DNA of 8,058 nucleotides, taken from the NCBI GenBank assembly GCA_045627605.1, contig JAZQOA010000144.1, positions 1-8,058 on the forward strand. Reading direction: 5' to 3'. A program made the translations under genes and the position numbers. Shown in pieces: positions 1 through 6,755 of this stretch. Numbering within the stretch: the first letter of the stretch is position 1; the number at the start of each line of letters is the position of its first letter. A model generated the notes under the pieces. It ran no database searches, was not told the DNA's origin, and worked only from the letters and a program-made list of their open reading frames with translations. The stretch is from RGIG5952 sp045627605 (GTDB lineage Bacteria; Verrucomicrobiota; Kiritimatiellia; RFP12; JAAYLN01).

Positions 1-734
1 CCCTTTGGAAGCCCGGCGAAGACCTGGCGGAATACGCCGCCGCCGCCCGGGACTTCGGCATGGAAATACCCTTCGTCCACGCCCCGTTCCATCGTGTCGC
101 CGAGATTTGGAACGCGGCCGACGACACCGCCCGCGACGCCATCGCCGAGCAAGTCGAATGCCTTCGGGATTGCGCCGCGAATGGCATCGGCGCCATGGTC
201 GCCCACGCCTACATTGGCTTCGAGGATCATTCGCCGACGGCTCGGGGGCTTGACCGCTTCGCCGGGATTGTCCGCGAGGCCAGCCGCCTCGGCGTCAAAA
301 TCGCCTTCGAGAACACCGAGGGGGAGGAATACCTCGCCGCGTTGCTCGACGCCTTCGCCGGCGAACGCGCCGTAGGCTTCTGCTGGGACAGCGGCCACGA
401 AATGTGCTACAACCACGCGCAGGACTTGCTGGCGAAATGGGGGGACAGGCTTTTGGCGACACACCTCAACGACAACCTCGGCATTCGAGACTTCGGCGGC
501 AAGATCACCTGGCGCGACGACCTGCACCTTCTCCCCTTCGACGGCGTTGCGGACTGGAAAGCCAACGCCGCCCGGCTTGATCGCTGCGGTTTTGACGGCG
601 TCATGATGTTCGAACTCAATGTCGCGTCAAAACCCGGCCGCCACGAAAACGACGCCTATGCCGTCCTGCCCCCGGCCGTCTACCTGGCCGAAGCCTACGG
701 GCGCGCCTGCCGCGTCGCCTCGCTCCGCGCTTAG
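1..734 (+). CDS. Sugar phosphate isomerase/epimerase (TIM barrel), 5'-truncated by the window edge
   Basis: The reading frame is open from base 3 and ends at TAG 732-734, giving 243 visible residues; the first visible Met (base 60) lies inside the domain, so the true start is to the left. The protein belongs to the xylose-isomerase-like/AP-endonuclease-2 TIM-barrel family, which isomerises or epimerises sugars, usually using a divalent metal. The expected acidic and His ligands are visible, numbered from the first visible codon: Glu103 in 'AFENTEG', Asp129 in 'CWDSGHE', His154 in 'ATHLNDN' and Glu204 in 'MFELNV'. 'HLLPFDGVADW' (175-185) matches the loop that usually precedes the last barrel helix. 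About 30-50 N-terminal residues are probably missing compared with the usual 270-300. No signal peptide is visible in this part, and a cytoplasmic site is expected for the family. The substrate cannot be deduced, since this family is broad. The glycosyltransferase gene follows 63 bp downstream in the same direction. Confidence 0.88.
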   Translation, partial: LWKPGEDLAEYAAAARDFGMEIPFVHAPFHRVAEIWNAADDTARDAIAEQVECLRDCAANGIGAMVAHAYIGFEDHSPTARGLDRFAGIVREASRLGVKIAFENTEGEEYLAALLDAFAGERAVGFCWDSGHEMCYNHAQDLLAKWGDRLLATHLNDNLGIRDFGGKITWRDDLHLLPFDGVADWKANAARLDRCGFDGVMMFELNVASKPGRHENDAYAVLPPAVYLAEAYGRACRVASLRA

Positions 735-787
735 CGTTGTCATTCCCGCCAGGGCAAAGGTCAATTCAACGTTATTCGTAGAAAAAC

Positions 788-792
788 GAGGT
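788..792 (+). promoter_or_regulatory. Ribosome binding site deciding the GTG start of the glycosyltransferase
   Basis: GAGGT lies 5 nt before the GTG at 798. It supports this GTG as the start; the next in-frame start-like codon (TTG at 810) has no comparable purine-rich site. Confidence 0.6.
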
Positions 793-797
793 CCATC

Positions 798-2000
798 GTG
801 TCAAATGCGTTGATTTCCTCAATTTGCGAAATTCTCTGTCTGGCGACCAGCGTGGTTTTCCTTTGGTCCACGCTGGTGGTTCTGGCCGGACTTGTCAAGC
901 CCGCCAGACGCCATCCGAAAGCCAGCCGCAAGTTGAAGTTCGTCGTTCTTGTCTGCGCCCGCAACGAGGAGCGCGTCATCCGCCTTCCTGTGAGGAGCGT
1001 CCTGTTGTCGAAATATCCGGAAAGCTGCCGCCAGGTCGTTGTCATTGCCGACAACTGCACGGACGCGACAGCCGCGCGGGCCCGCGACGCCGGGGCGGAG
1101 GTCTGGGAAAAGACCACGCCCAGCGGCGGCAAGGGCGATGTCCTCTCCTGGGGGATTGAAAAGCTCCTGGCCCGGGGCGGGTTCGACGCCATTGCCGTTT
1201 TCGACGCCGACAACATCGCCTCGGAAGGATGGCTCGACGCCATGAACGACGCCTTGCAAGACGGTGAAACCGTCGTCACCGGCCGTCGCCAGTCCTCCAA
1301 TGCGCAGGCGAATGTCATTGCGGGCTGGTACACCGTTTACTGGGGCATCATGAACGAGCTTTCCAACCGCGTCCGCACCAACCTCGGCTTGTCGGGCAAG
1401 CTGACGGGAACGGGCTTTGCCTTTCTGGCTTCCGCGCTTGGCGACGACGGCTGGCGGACGCACACGCTCGTCGAAGACGTCGAGTTCACGGTGCAGACCA
1501 ATTTCCGCGGCGGACGCGTGGCATACGTGCCGGAGGCGGAATACGCCGATGAGCAACCCGTCACCGTCCGCTACATGTGGCGGCAGCTCCGCCGCTGGTC
1601 CACGGGGGGCTGGCAGGTGGTCGCCCGCTATTTCCGCGAATGGATCCGCGCCCTCTTCAGGAAACCCTCGCTCCGGCTGTTCGATTCGTTTTTCGCGATA
1701 CTGACGGGCATGTCCGTCGCCTTCATCCTCCTCTTCAACATCGTCTCCTTCGCGCTTCGCCTTGCCCATGGGCCCGTCAATCACACGGCCTGGTCGTTTT
1801 TCCTCGGCGTTTTCGGCTTCGTCTTTTTCATGGGCTGGCTAACGGCCTGGATCGCCATTGCGCTTTCGTCGCAGAAACGGCGTCCGAAGGGCGTGTCGAT
1901 CCTCACGTTCCCGGTCTTTTCGCTCATCCTCTCGGCATCGGTCATCTTCACGCTCTTCCATCCCACGCGGCGCTGGAAAAGCATCCCCCACGGGATGTAG
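798..2000 (+). CDS. Membrane-bound family 2 glycosyltransferase (processive, BcsA/PgaC-like)
   Basis: This 400-aa protein starts at GTG 798 and ends at TAG. A hydrophobic N-terminal anchor (about 7-33) precedes a cytosolic GT-A domain, followed by three hydrophobic segments (about 299-322, 330-355 and 368-388). The full motif set of processive inverting GT2 enzymes (COG1215) is present: 'CARNEE' (53-58), 'ADNCTD' (84-89), the metal-binding DXD in 'VFDADN' (134-139), 'TGTGFAF' (203-209), the likely base Asp227 in 'LVEDVEF', and QxxRW as 'QLRRW' (263-267). Such enzymes transfer sugars from nucleotide donors and often extrude the polymer (cellulose, poly-GlcNAc or hyaluronan type) or glycosylate lipids. 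Neither donor nor product can be read from the sequence. No PilZ domain, deacetylase or other polymer-export partner is seen, so an exopolysaccharide role is only inferred. The gene converges with the large secreted-protein gene, 77 bp away. Confidence 0.92.
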   Translation: MSNALISSICEILCLATSVVFLWSTLVVLAGLVKPARRHPKASRKLKFVVLVCARNEERVIRLPVRSVLLSKYPESCRQVVVIADNCTDATAARARDAGAEVWEKTTPSGGKGDVLSWGIEKLLARGGFDAIAVFDADNIASEGWLDAMNDALQDGETVVTGRRQSSNAQANVIAGWYTVYWGIMNELSNRVRTNLGLSGKLTGTGFAFLASALGDDGWRTHTLVEDVEFTVQTNFRGGRVAYVPEAEYADEQPVTVRYMWRQLRRWSTGGWQVVARYFREWIRALFRKPSLRLFDSFFAILTGMSVAFILLFNIVSFALRLAHGPVNHTAWSFFLGVFGFVFFMGWLTAWIAIALSSQKRRPKGVSILTFPVFSLILSASVIFTLFHPTRRWKSIPHGM

Positions 2001-2077
2001 GTTGACGGCGGACGCATGTCGGTTTGTTGGGGCCTGACCCTGGCCCACGCCGGTACCCATTCGGATTTGTTCTAAGT
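2001..2077. other. Convergent intergenic region without a clear terminator
   Basis: This 77-bp gap lies between two genes that face each other. The only structure I see is a short GGGCC/GGCCC stem (2030-2034 with 2042-2046) around the loop TGACCCT, with no T-run on either side. It could act as a weak shared terminator, but it lacks the features of a standard intrinsic one. Confidence 0.4.
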
Positions 2078-5000
2078 TTACAGGCCGAACCAGCGGTGGA
2101 TCCAGTAGATCGGGTTGAGGGGGACGGCGCCGCGCCAGCCGAACGTGCGTTCGCGGTGGCCCTCGGACGTGCCGAAGGTGTACCAGATGCCCGTCGTGAG
2201 GTCGTAGATGCCGAGGTCGGCGATGCCGTCGCCGTCGTAGTCCGCCGGAACCGGCGTCGCCGTTTTCCAGCCGTATTGCGGCACCCAGCAGTCATTGCCG
2301 CCCACGGACGAGCGGTGGATGTACCAGAAGCCGTCGAGGCGGTTGAAGACCGCGAGGTCGGCCTTCCCGTCGCCGTCGAAGTCCGCCGGCGTCGGGATCG
2401 CGCCGTCCCACCCCCAGGCGTAGATTTCGGTTGCGCCGTCCGAGCTGCGGAGGATGTACCACGCACCGACATTCCCGGTCTTTTTGTGCGGGCTGTAGAT
2501 GGCGAGGTCGATCTTGCCGTCGCCGTCGTAGTCCGCGGGGACCGGCACGACGCCGGACCAGCCGAACTGCTGGACGCGGTCGCCCTCGCTCGTCCCGTGG
2601 ATGTACCAGGTCGACGTCTTCGTGTCGAAGACGCAGATGTCCGCGCATCCGTCGCCGTCGTAGTCCGCCGGGACCGGCAGTGCGCCCGTCCAGCCCCAGT
2701 GCGGGATGAAGTAGCGGTTGTCCGCGCTGTAGAGGATGTACCACGCACCGTCCGCCTGGTCGTACGCCGCGTAGTCCGTGATCCCGTCGCCGTCGTAGTC
2801 CGCCGGCGTCGGAATCGTCGAGCCCCACCCGTACTGGGCGACGCCGAAGACCTCGCTGTACCAGTTGGCGGCCTTCGGGTCGTAAACGGCGATGTCGCAG
2901 CGCCCGTCGCCGTTGAAGTCGATTGGCGCCTGGGCGGCGAAATATTCCAATGCGCCGATATCGACGCCCTTGCCCATGACGCGCGCATGCCCTGCGACAT
3001 CCGTCCCGTCCGTGGCGCATGTTGTGGAATTGAACAGATCCAAGTCGTCAAGGAAGGCGATGACAGTGTCGTCGCCCGCGTCAATGCAGGGGGAGTCAGG
3101 GCGAAGCCGGAAGTCGCCGTTCGCCGGATCGACAAAACGCGGATCGGCGTAGATGTTGCCGTAAACCTCGTCCGCGAATGTCCCGCTTAACCGCGGGCTC
3201 GTGCAGCAGGACAACATGACCGGCTCGGCATACGCAGTACCGTAGTTCGACTCCGAGCCGCCGCAGGTGTTTCCCGCGATGATGCTGTTGTAGGCCTGGC
3301 AGGTCGGGTCAATGCCCCCGCAGCCGCCAGCTTCCGTCGCCAGGTTCCCGGTGATGGTGCAGCCGAAGAACCGGCTGTAGAAGTCGCCGGCTCCGCTCGC
3401 GCGCCCGGCATTGCCGACGACAAGGCAGTCGAAGAGGTCGCAATACGAAATCGGGCAATCGCCCTGCGTCGAGCAGTCGCGGACGACGCAGTTGCACAAG
3501 GCGCAGTCGTAAATGACCGCGCCGTCCCTCGACACGCCGTTGCACATCGTGAACCCGACCAGCGTATATCCGTGCCCGTCTTCGACGCACGGGCCTTCGC
3601 CGCGTCCGTCTACGATTGTCGTCCCGGCCCCTTCGTCGGAGACGATCCTGAGCGCCTTGCCCCCGCCCGGCGGCAGGGGGGCGTATGTCCCCGGCGCGAC
3701 ATGGATGACGTCGCCGTGGCCGGCGGCGGCGACCGCGTCGGGAATCTCCCTGAAGGCGGTTCCGGGGGACCGTCCGTCGGGGGAGGCCGCCGGGGACGAG
3801 GCATCGACATACAGATCCCGCGTAACGTCGATGACCCACGACATGGCGCGGGGACAGAGTCCGTCCGTCACATTGCATTCGACGACGTGCCGCGAACCGG
3901 TTTCGAAACCGGAAATGTCGCAGGCGAAGCGCGCCCCCACCGCGCCCGCGACTTCCCTGCCGTCGACGTACCACGCATAAATCAACTCTTCGCCGTCAGG
4001 GTCGTAGGCGTCGATGAAAAAGGATACTTCGCCGTCCGATAGCGGATGGTACAGCCAGCCGCAGTTGAGGGACGGGTATGCATCGACGATGACGATATTG
4101 AGGTCTGAATTCGTCGGGTCGGTGCCGAGCTCGACCTCCTCGCCGTCGGACAAGCCGTCGCCGTCCGTGTCGGCCTTCGCTGGGTCGGTGTAATCACCGG
4201 AAATCCTGAACTCGTTGTTTCCGGCAATGACTGTCCCGTTGTCATTGGCCACGTAGGGGATTCCCGCCAAGGTCAGCGAAGCCGCGCCGGCAGGGAGCCA
4301 GAGGCAGAGTTTGCCGTTCACGGCGTAGAGATCGCCCACACCATACCAGGAGGGGACCATATCCAAAATCGAAATTGGAACGGAGGGATCAGCCGACGAG
4401 ACATTCAGATAACACGGATAGATGGATGCCCAGTTGTGGGCGGAGGACGTGTTCGGCATCGTGCGCAAGTCTCCGGCCGTCTTCAAGAACGAACCGCCGT
4501 CGATGGCGAAACCATTGTTGGCGCTCAATGCGTAGCCGAGCAGTTTGGGATTTGTGGAAATGGTTCCAGACTGATAGCCGCCCGTGGCGGCCGCCTCGAA
4601 AGTCCCGCCCTCCATCAGGATTCCGCCGCACGTCAGGACGCCGTCAAGTTTGCCCTTGGCGGAAAGCCGTCCGCCACCGAGATAGATCAACGAATAGTCC
4701 CTTTCCCAAGACGTATAGCCGCAGTAGGCGCTGTAGTCAAGAAGGGCCATCCCGTCGGATTCGATCTCGACCTTGCCCGCATTCTGGTAATAGTACGCCA
4801 CGGCGCTTGAGCCGGTGCTTTTCCCGACGGTGATTCCCGATTTGGAGGTGGAGACATGGACTTCGCCGCCAAGCACGAACAGGTTCTGCTGCCACAATCC
4901 ACCGACCGTCTTTGTCGGATTTTCTCCGAACAAGGCGGAAGTCGGCGCCATCACCGATGCCAAAGCTTGCGCCAGATTGAGATCTTCGAAAATGAGGTCG

Positions 5001-6217
5001 GAGTCAAAGGCAAGGCTACCGGCAACCGTCTGGGCGGCGGCGATGATTCCCGATGCCGTGAAGAGGGTCTGGAAGTCGCCGTATGTCGCCTTGGATTCCA
5101 CGCGCAGGGAGCCGCCCGCGACGATGTTCGTTGCCACGGTAAGCGCCGTGCCCCCGGGTGCGAAGAGCTTCACCAATCCGGCGTCAAGTTCGAATGTGGA
5201 TGAAGAACTCGGCATGTAAATGGCCTCGCCACCTGAAGTGTCGCCTTCAAGAATTTTGATTGGGTCTATCTCGCCCTCCTTGTGTTCGCAAGCCACGTTC
5301 GAGGCGATCCAGAGTTTTGTCGCGCCGCCGTCGATAAAGCACGAGCAAACGTTGTTGATGCCGCTTTTACGCCCGATAATTGCACCGATGACATTTTCGA
5401 ATCCAATGGAGGCTTTGCCATGGAAAACAATGCCGTCCGTTGCCCCTGCGGCGCAGAACACGCTGGATGATATGGCGATATAGTCGGCACCAGATTCTAT
5501 GTCTGTCCCGCTCTGGATAGCCGTTCCACCGATGGAGACGAGGTTGACACTGCTGCCAAGCACATTCAACGATCCGTATTTCCTGAGTTTGAGGCAATCG
5601 CCCGTCGAAATCGCCGTGACGATGGAGCCGCTGATGGTGAATCCGGCTTTATTTGACTGAAAGGCGGAACCATCGACGGCGTTTACGTGGATGGAGGAGG
5701 CAAGCATGTTGATTCCATATCCTGCTATCGCGGTCGAGCCATTCATCTGGTTTACGCCGACGACGGCGCCTAAGGAGAATGTCACCTCGTTGCCGGAGTA
5801 AATGGCGGAATATTTGGCAAAATTGTCGATATGCAACACCCCCGGGCCGACAATCCAGACGCCGCCCCCGCCATTGATGGCGTTGGAGCTGCTGGAAGAG
5901 TTTGACAAGACGACGTTGCATCCGTTCAGCAGAATTGCGACACCGGCATTTGAGTTTATCCTGCCGTGCAGGTTGCCGCCGGTAATGTTCAACGCCCAGT
6001 AATGTCCGCAGTCGATGACCGTTCCAATCAAACCGGTTCCGGCAAGCGACCGGTTCGTGCCCTTCGCCGTGAATTGCTTATGTTCCCCATCCCCGTAATA
6101 GACATAGAGCGGATTAGCCGAGGTTTTCCTCGAAGTGTCGAACGTATCGCCACGGGCCAGACCCGCTCCGCCGAGGAGCAGGAGAACCGTTGCGAGAATA
6201 AACACAGCTTTTCTCAT
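2078..6217 (-). CDS. Large secreted multidomain beta-helix / TSP3 / FG-GAP repeat protein (1379 aa)
   Basis: The start is ATG at 6217-6215: it has an AAGAAGG site 6 nt upstream and opens directly into a signal peptide (residues 1-23, likely cut after 'LARG'). An in-frame extension to 6466 would run through the neighbouring lipoprotein gene. Domains in order: a low-complexity beta-solenoid (about 24-670; repeats such as 'ILLNGCNVVLSN' recall the Cthe_2159/DUF4353 carbohydrate-binding type, a tentative match); a TSP3-like calcium motif 'DTDGDGLSDGEE' (683-694); a PKD/Ig-like module (about 706-797); a Cys-rich parallel beta-helix beginning 'DLYVDASSPAASPDG' (from 801), with a choice-of-anchor-Q-type end 'SPCIDAG...VDIGALEY' (1042-1092); and six FG-GAP/VCBS-like repeats (about 1098-1370). 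No catalytic site, membrane anchor or sorting tail is visible; the protein ends 'WIHRWFGL'. Secretion is well supported. A role as adhesin, polysaccharide binder or surface protein is inference. The first half is visibly less GC-rich than the repeats. Confidence 0.9.
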   Translation of the reverse strand: MRKAVFILATVLLLLGGAGLARGDTFDTSRKTSANPLYVYYGDGEHKQFTAKGTNRSLAGTGLIGTVIDCGHYWALNITGGNLHGRINSNAGVAILLNGCNVVLSNSSSSSNAINGGGGVWIVGPGVLHIDNFAKYSAIYSGNEVTFSLGAVVGVNQMNGSTAIAGYGINMLASSIHVNAVDGSAFQSNKAGFTISGSIVTAISTGDCLKLRKYGSLNVLGSSVNLVSIGGTAIQSGTDIESGADYIAISSSVFCAAGATDGIVFHGKASIGFENVIGAIIGRKSGINNVCSCFIDGGATKLWIASNVACEHKEGEIDPIKILEGDTSGGEAIYMPSSSSTFELDAGLVKLFAPGGTALTVATNIVAGGSLRVESKATYGDFQTLFTASGIIAAAQTVAGSLAFDSDLIFEDLNLAQALASVMAPTSALFGENPTKTVGGLWQQNLFVLGGEVHVSTSKSGITVGKSTGSSAVAYYYQNAGKVEIESDGMALLDYSAYCGYTSWERDYSLIYLGGGRLSAKGKLDGVLTCGGILMEGGTFEAAATGGYQSGTISTNPKLLGYALSANNGFAIDGGSFLKTAGDLRTMPNTSSAHNWASIYPCYLNVSSADPSVPISILDMVPSWYGVGDLYAVNGKLCLWLPAGAASLTLAGIPYVANDNGTVIAGNNEFRISGDYTDPAKADTDGDGLSDGEEVELGTDPTNSDLNIVIVDAYPSLNCGWLYHPLSDGEVSFFIDAYDPDGEELIYAWYVDGREVAGAVGARFACDISGFETGSRHVVECNVTDGLCPRAMSWVIDVTRDLYVDASSPAASPDGRSPGTAFREIPDAVAAAGHGDVIHVAPGTYAPLPPGGGKALRIVSDEGAGTTIVDGRGEGPCVEDGHGYTLVGFTMCNGVSRDGAVIYDCALCNCVVRDCSTQGDCPISYCDLFDCLVVGNAGRASGAGDFYSRFFGCTITGNLATEAGGCGGIDPTCQAYNSIIAGNTCGGSESNYGTAYAEPVMLSCCTSPRLSGTFADEVYGNIYADPRFVDPANGDFRLRPDSPCIDAGDDTVIAFLDDLDLFNSTTCATDGTDVAGHARVMGKGVDIGALEYFAAQAPIDFNGDGRCDIAVYDPKAANWYSEVFGVAQYGWGSTIPTPADYDGDGITDYAAYDQADGAWYILYSADNRYFIPHWGWTGALPVPADYDGDGCADICVFDTKTSTWYIHGTSEGDRVQQFGWSGVVPVPADYDGDGKIDLAIYSPHKKTGNVGAWYILRSSDGATEIYAWGWDGAIPTPADFDGDGKADLAVFNRLDGFWYIHRSSVGGNDCWVPQYGWKTATPVPADYDGDGIADLGIYDLTTGIWYTFGTSEGHRERTFGWRGAVPLNPIYWIHRWFGL
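2120..2926 (-). repeat. Six FG-GAP/VCBS-like repeats encoded in tandem
   Basis: Each unit is 40-50 aa and follows the pattern 'ADYDGDGxxDxxxYD', then 'WYI', then 'GWxGAxPVP'. The DxDGDG loops are calcium-binding-type. The DNA coding for the loop is well conserved: 'CCGTCGCCGTCGTAGTCC' (plus-strand sense) begins at 2226, 2517, 2649 and 2784, with variants at 2367 and 2904. Spacing is 120-150 bp and always a multiple of three. The longest unit (fourth, near residues 1228-1277) has an insertion 'SPHKKTGNVG'. Such repeats usually fold as propeller blades. Six complete blades plus a short C-terminal tail is one fewer than the seven typical of integrin-type propellers. Confidence 0.85.
2939..3817 (-). 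other. Cys-rich parallel beta-helix domain of the large secreted protein
   Basis: This part codes for residues about 801-1093. It opens with the DUF1565-like pattern 'DLYVDASSP...GTAFREIPDAV' and 'GDVIHVAPGTY', continues with short rungs such as 'VIYDCALCNCVVRDC' and 'FFGCTITGNLA', and closes with 'FRLRPDSPCIDAGDD' and 'VDIGALEY'. That ending is typical of choice-of-anchor-Q beta-helix proteins. I count 17 cysteines between residues 877 and 1067, far denser than in the rest of the protein. Confidence 0.75.
4103..4186 (-). other. TSP3-like calcium-binding motif in the large secreted protein
   Basis: Residues 678-705 contain 'DPAKADTDGDGLSDGEE' followed by 'LGTDPTNSD', the usual thrombospondin type 3 form with regularly spaced Asp residues that coordinate calcium. 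It forms a linker between the N-terminal beta-solenoid and the PKD/Ig-like module. Confidence 0.85.
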
Positions 6218-6223
6218 GGTATG

Positions 6224-6230
6224 CCTTCTT
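6224..6230 (-). promoter_or_regulatory. Ribosome binding site of the large secreted-protein gene
   Basis: AAGAAGG lies 6 nt before the ATG at 6217 and decides the start. The site and spacing match those of the 118-aa lipoprotein gene. The same bases can pair with the loop of the upstream hairpin (6283-6289 with 6221-6227), so access to the site may be controlled. Confidence 0.8.
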
Positions 6231-6265
6231 GCAATATGGGGTGTATCTTGCCTGATGTGTGATGC

Positions 6266-6300
6266 GCCCTCCGGGCAGGCAAAAGGCATGTCCGGAGGGC
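6266..6300 (-). repeat. 9-bp perfect inverted repeat between the 136-aa lipoprotein and large-protein genes
   Basis: GCCCTCCGG (6266-6274) and CCGGAGGGC (6292-6300) are exact inverted copies around 17 nt. The hairpin starts 15 nt after the stop codon of the 136-aa lipoprotein gene and ends about 36 nt before the ribosome binding site of the next gene. Confidence 0.85.
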
Positions 6301-6315
6301 TCCATGAGGGAATCG

Positions 6316-6726
6316 TTACTTTTTGATTTTGACAGGAGTGCCCGTCACAACTGTCGTGTGCTCGATTTTGCCGGCCATGAAAAGGCTGACGATTGGAATG
6401 GGATAAGTTGTCGTCTTGACCTTGATGTCGGTCGTGATGTTGACGAGCGCATCCGCCTCGGGGCACTGGGCCAAGGCTTTTTTTATCGCGTCCTGCATGC
6501 GGGCGGATTGGCTGGGGTCCTCTTTCGCGCCAAAAGCGTTAAATTTTGAAACGGTCGTTGCCGATCCGGAAACCTGCTGTCCGCCATTGAGAATGTCATA
6601 CCCGCCTTGCGCAAGGGGAATGTTCGATGGCATCATCGCGCCTGGCGTCGTTATGACGGAAGTGCATCCTGCCGTGAGGGCGGCGGCGAAAGCCAGCGCC
6701 CCGATCCCGTAGTATTTTGTCTTCAT
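6316..6726 (-). CDS. Small lipoprotein of unknown function (136 aa), paralogue of the next upstream gene
   Basis: The ATG at 6726-6724 is preceded by ACGGAG with a 9-nt gap, and the stop is TAA. The N-terminus is a lipoprotein signal: Lys2 and Lys4, a hydrophobic core, and 'ALTAGC' with Cys21 as the likely lipidated residue (Thr at -3 is less common but tolerated). The mature part is about 116 aa and contains 'NIPLAQGGYDILNG', 'QVSGSAT', 'ADALVNI' (91-97), a hydrophobic strand 'YPIPIVSLFMAG' and the ending 'VTGTPVKIKK'. The same landmarks, in the same order, occur in the 118-aa protein encoded just upstream, which points to an old tandem duplication. The arrangement of helix, 'ADALV' and 'GT-V' end loosely resembles small TRL-like or YbjQ-like domains, but I cannot assign a family. 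It should sit in the periplasm, attached to a membrane. Function unknown. Confidence 0.85.
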   Translation of the reverse strand: MKTKYYGIGALAFAAALTAGCTSVITTPGAMMPSNIPLAQGGYDILNGGQQVSGSATTVSKFNAFGAKEDPSQSARMQDAIKKALAQCPEADALVNITTDIKVKTTTYPIPIVSLFMAGKIEHTTVVTGTPVKIKK

Positions 6727-6735
6727 GCGTGTTGA

Positions 6736-6741
6736 CTCCGT
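6736..6741 (-). promoter_or_regulatory. Ribosome binding site of the 136-aa lipoprotein gene
   Basis: ACGGAG lies 9 nt before the ATG at 6726 and supports that start. Confidence 0.6.
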
Positions 6742-6755
6742 GAAAATATGGGGGC

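Larger units (their letters stand above)
6218..6315 (-). ncRNA. Candidate structured 5' leader (hairpin with pseudoknot / anti-SD potential)
   Basis: In minus-strand RNA, a perfect 9-bp stem GCCCUCCGG/CCGGAGGGC (6300-6292 with 6274-6266) closes a 17-nt loop. The loop holds two UGCCU copies. One, with its flank (UUGCCUG, 6282-6276), pairs perfectly with CAGGCAA (6254-6248), giving an H-type pseudoknot with a 1-nt junction and loops of about 9 and 11 nt. The other (AUGCCUU, 6289-6283) pairs perfectly with AAGGCAU (6227-6221), which overlaps the Shine-Dalgarno site. Each extends to 9 pairs with one wobble, and both then need the same U-run, so they are largely exclusive. No known riboswitch class is recognised. 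There is no U-tract after the stem, so a plain terminator is less likely. It may instead simply be a 3'-end hairpin of the upstream lipoprotein mRNA. Confidence 0.35.

Noticed and set aside
737..768. Possible promoter TTGTCA with an AT-rich -10 before the glycosyltransferase
   Set aside because: No -10 hexamer at normal spacing comes close to consensus, and the sigma preference of this organism is unknown.
819..1784. A 321-aa minus-strand frame opposite the glycosyltransferase
   Set aside because: It is antisense to a gene with a complete GT2 motif set, has low-complexity charged sequence and no recognisable domain.
2226..2924. Regularly spaced short repeats resembling a CRISPR array
   Set aside because: Spacing is 120-150 bp, always a multiple of three, and the repeat codes for the DYDGDG loop of FG-GAP units in frame; the intervening parts are also related to one another.
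1948..3135. A 395-aa minus-strand open frame and a 388-aa plus-strand frame (2024-3190) over the FG-GAP region
   Set aside because: Both are shadows of the large gene. Their translations are Arg/Ser/Thr-rich or Val/Asp/Arg-rich without domain patterns, while the third frame gives clean FG-GAP repeats. High GC and repeated GAC/GGC codons keep the other frames open.
6218..6466. Upstream in-frame extension of the large gene
   Set aside because: The extra 83 residues overlap the lipoprotein gene, are basic and Gln/His-rich, and would bury the signal peptide. The ATG at 6217 has a good SD site.
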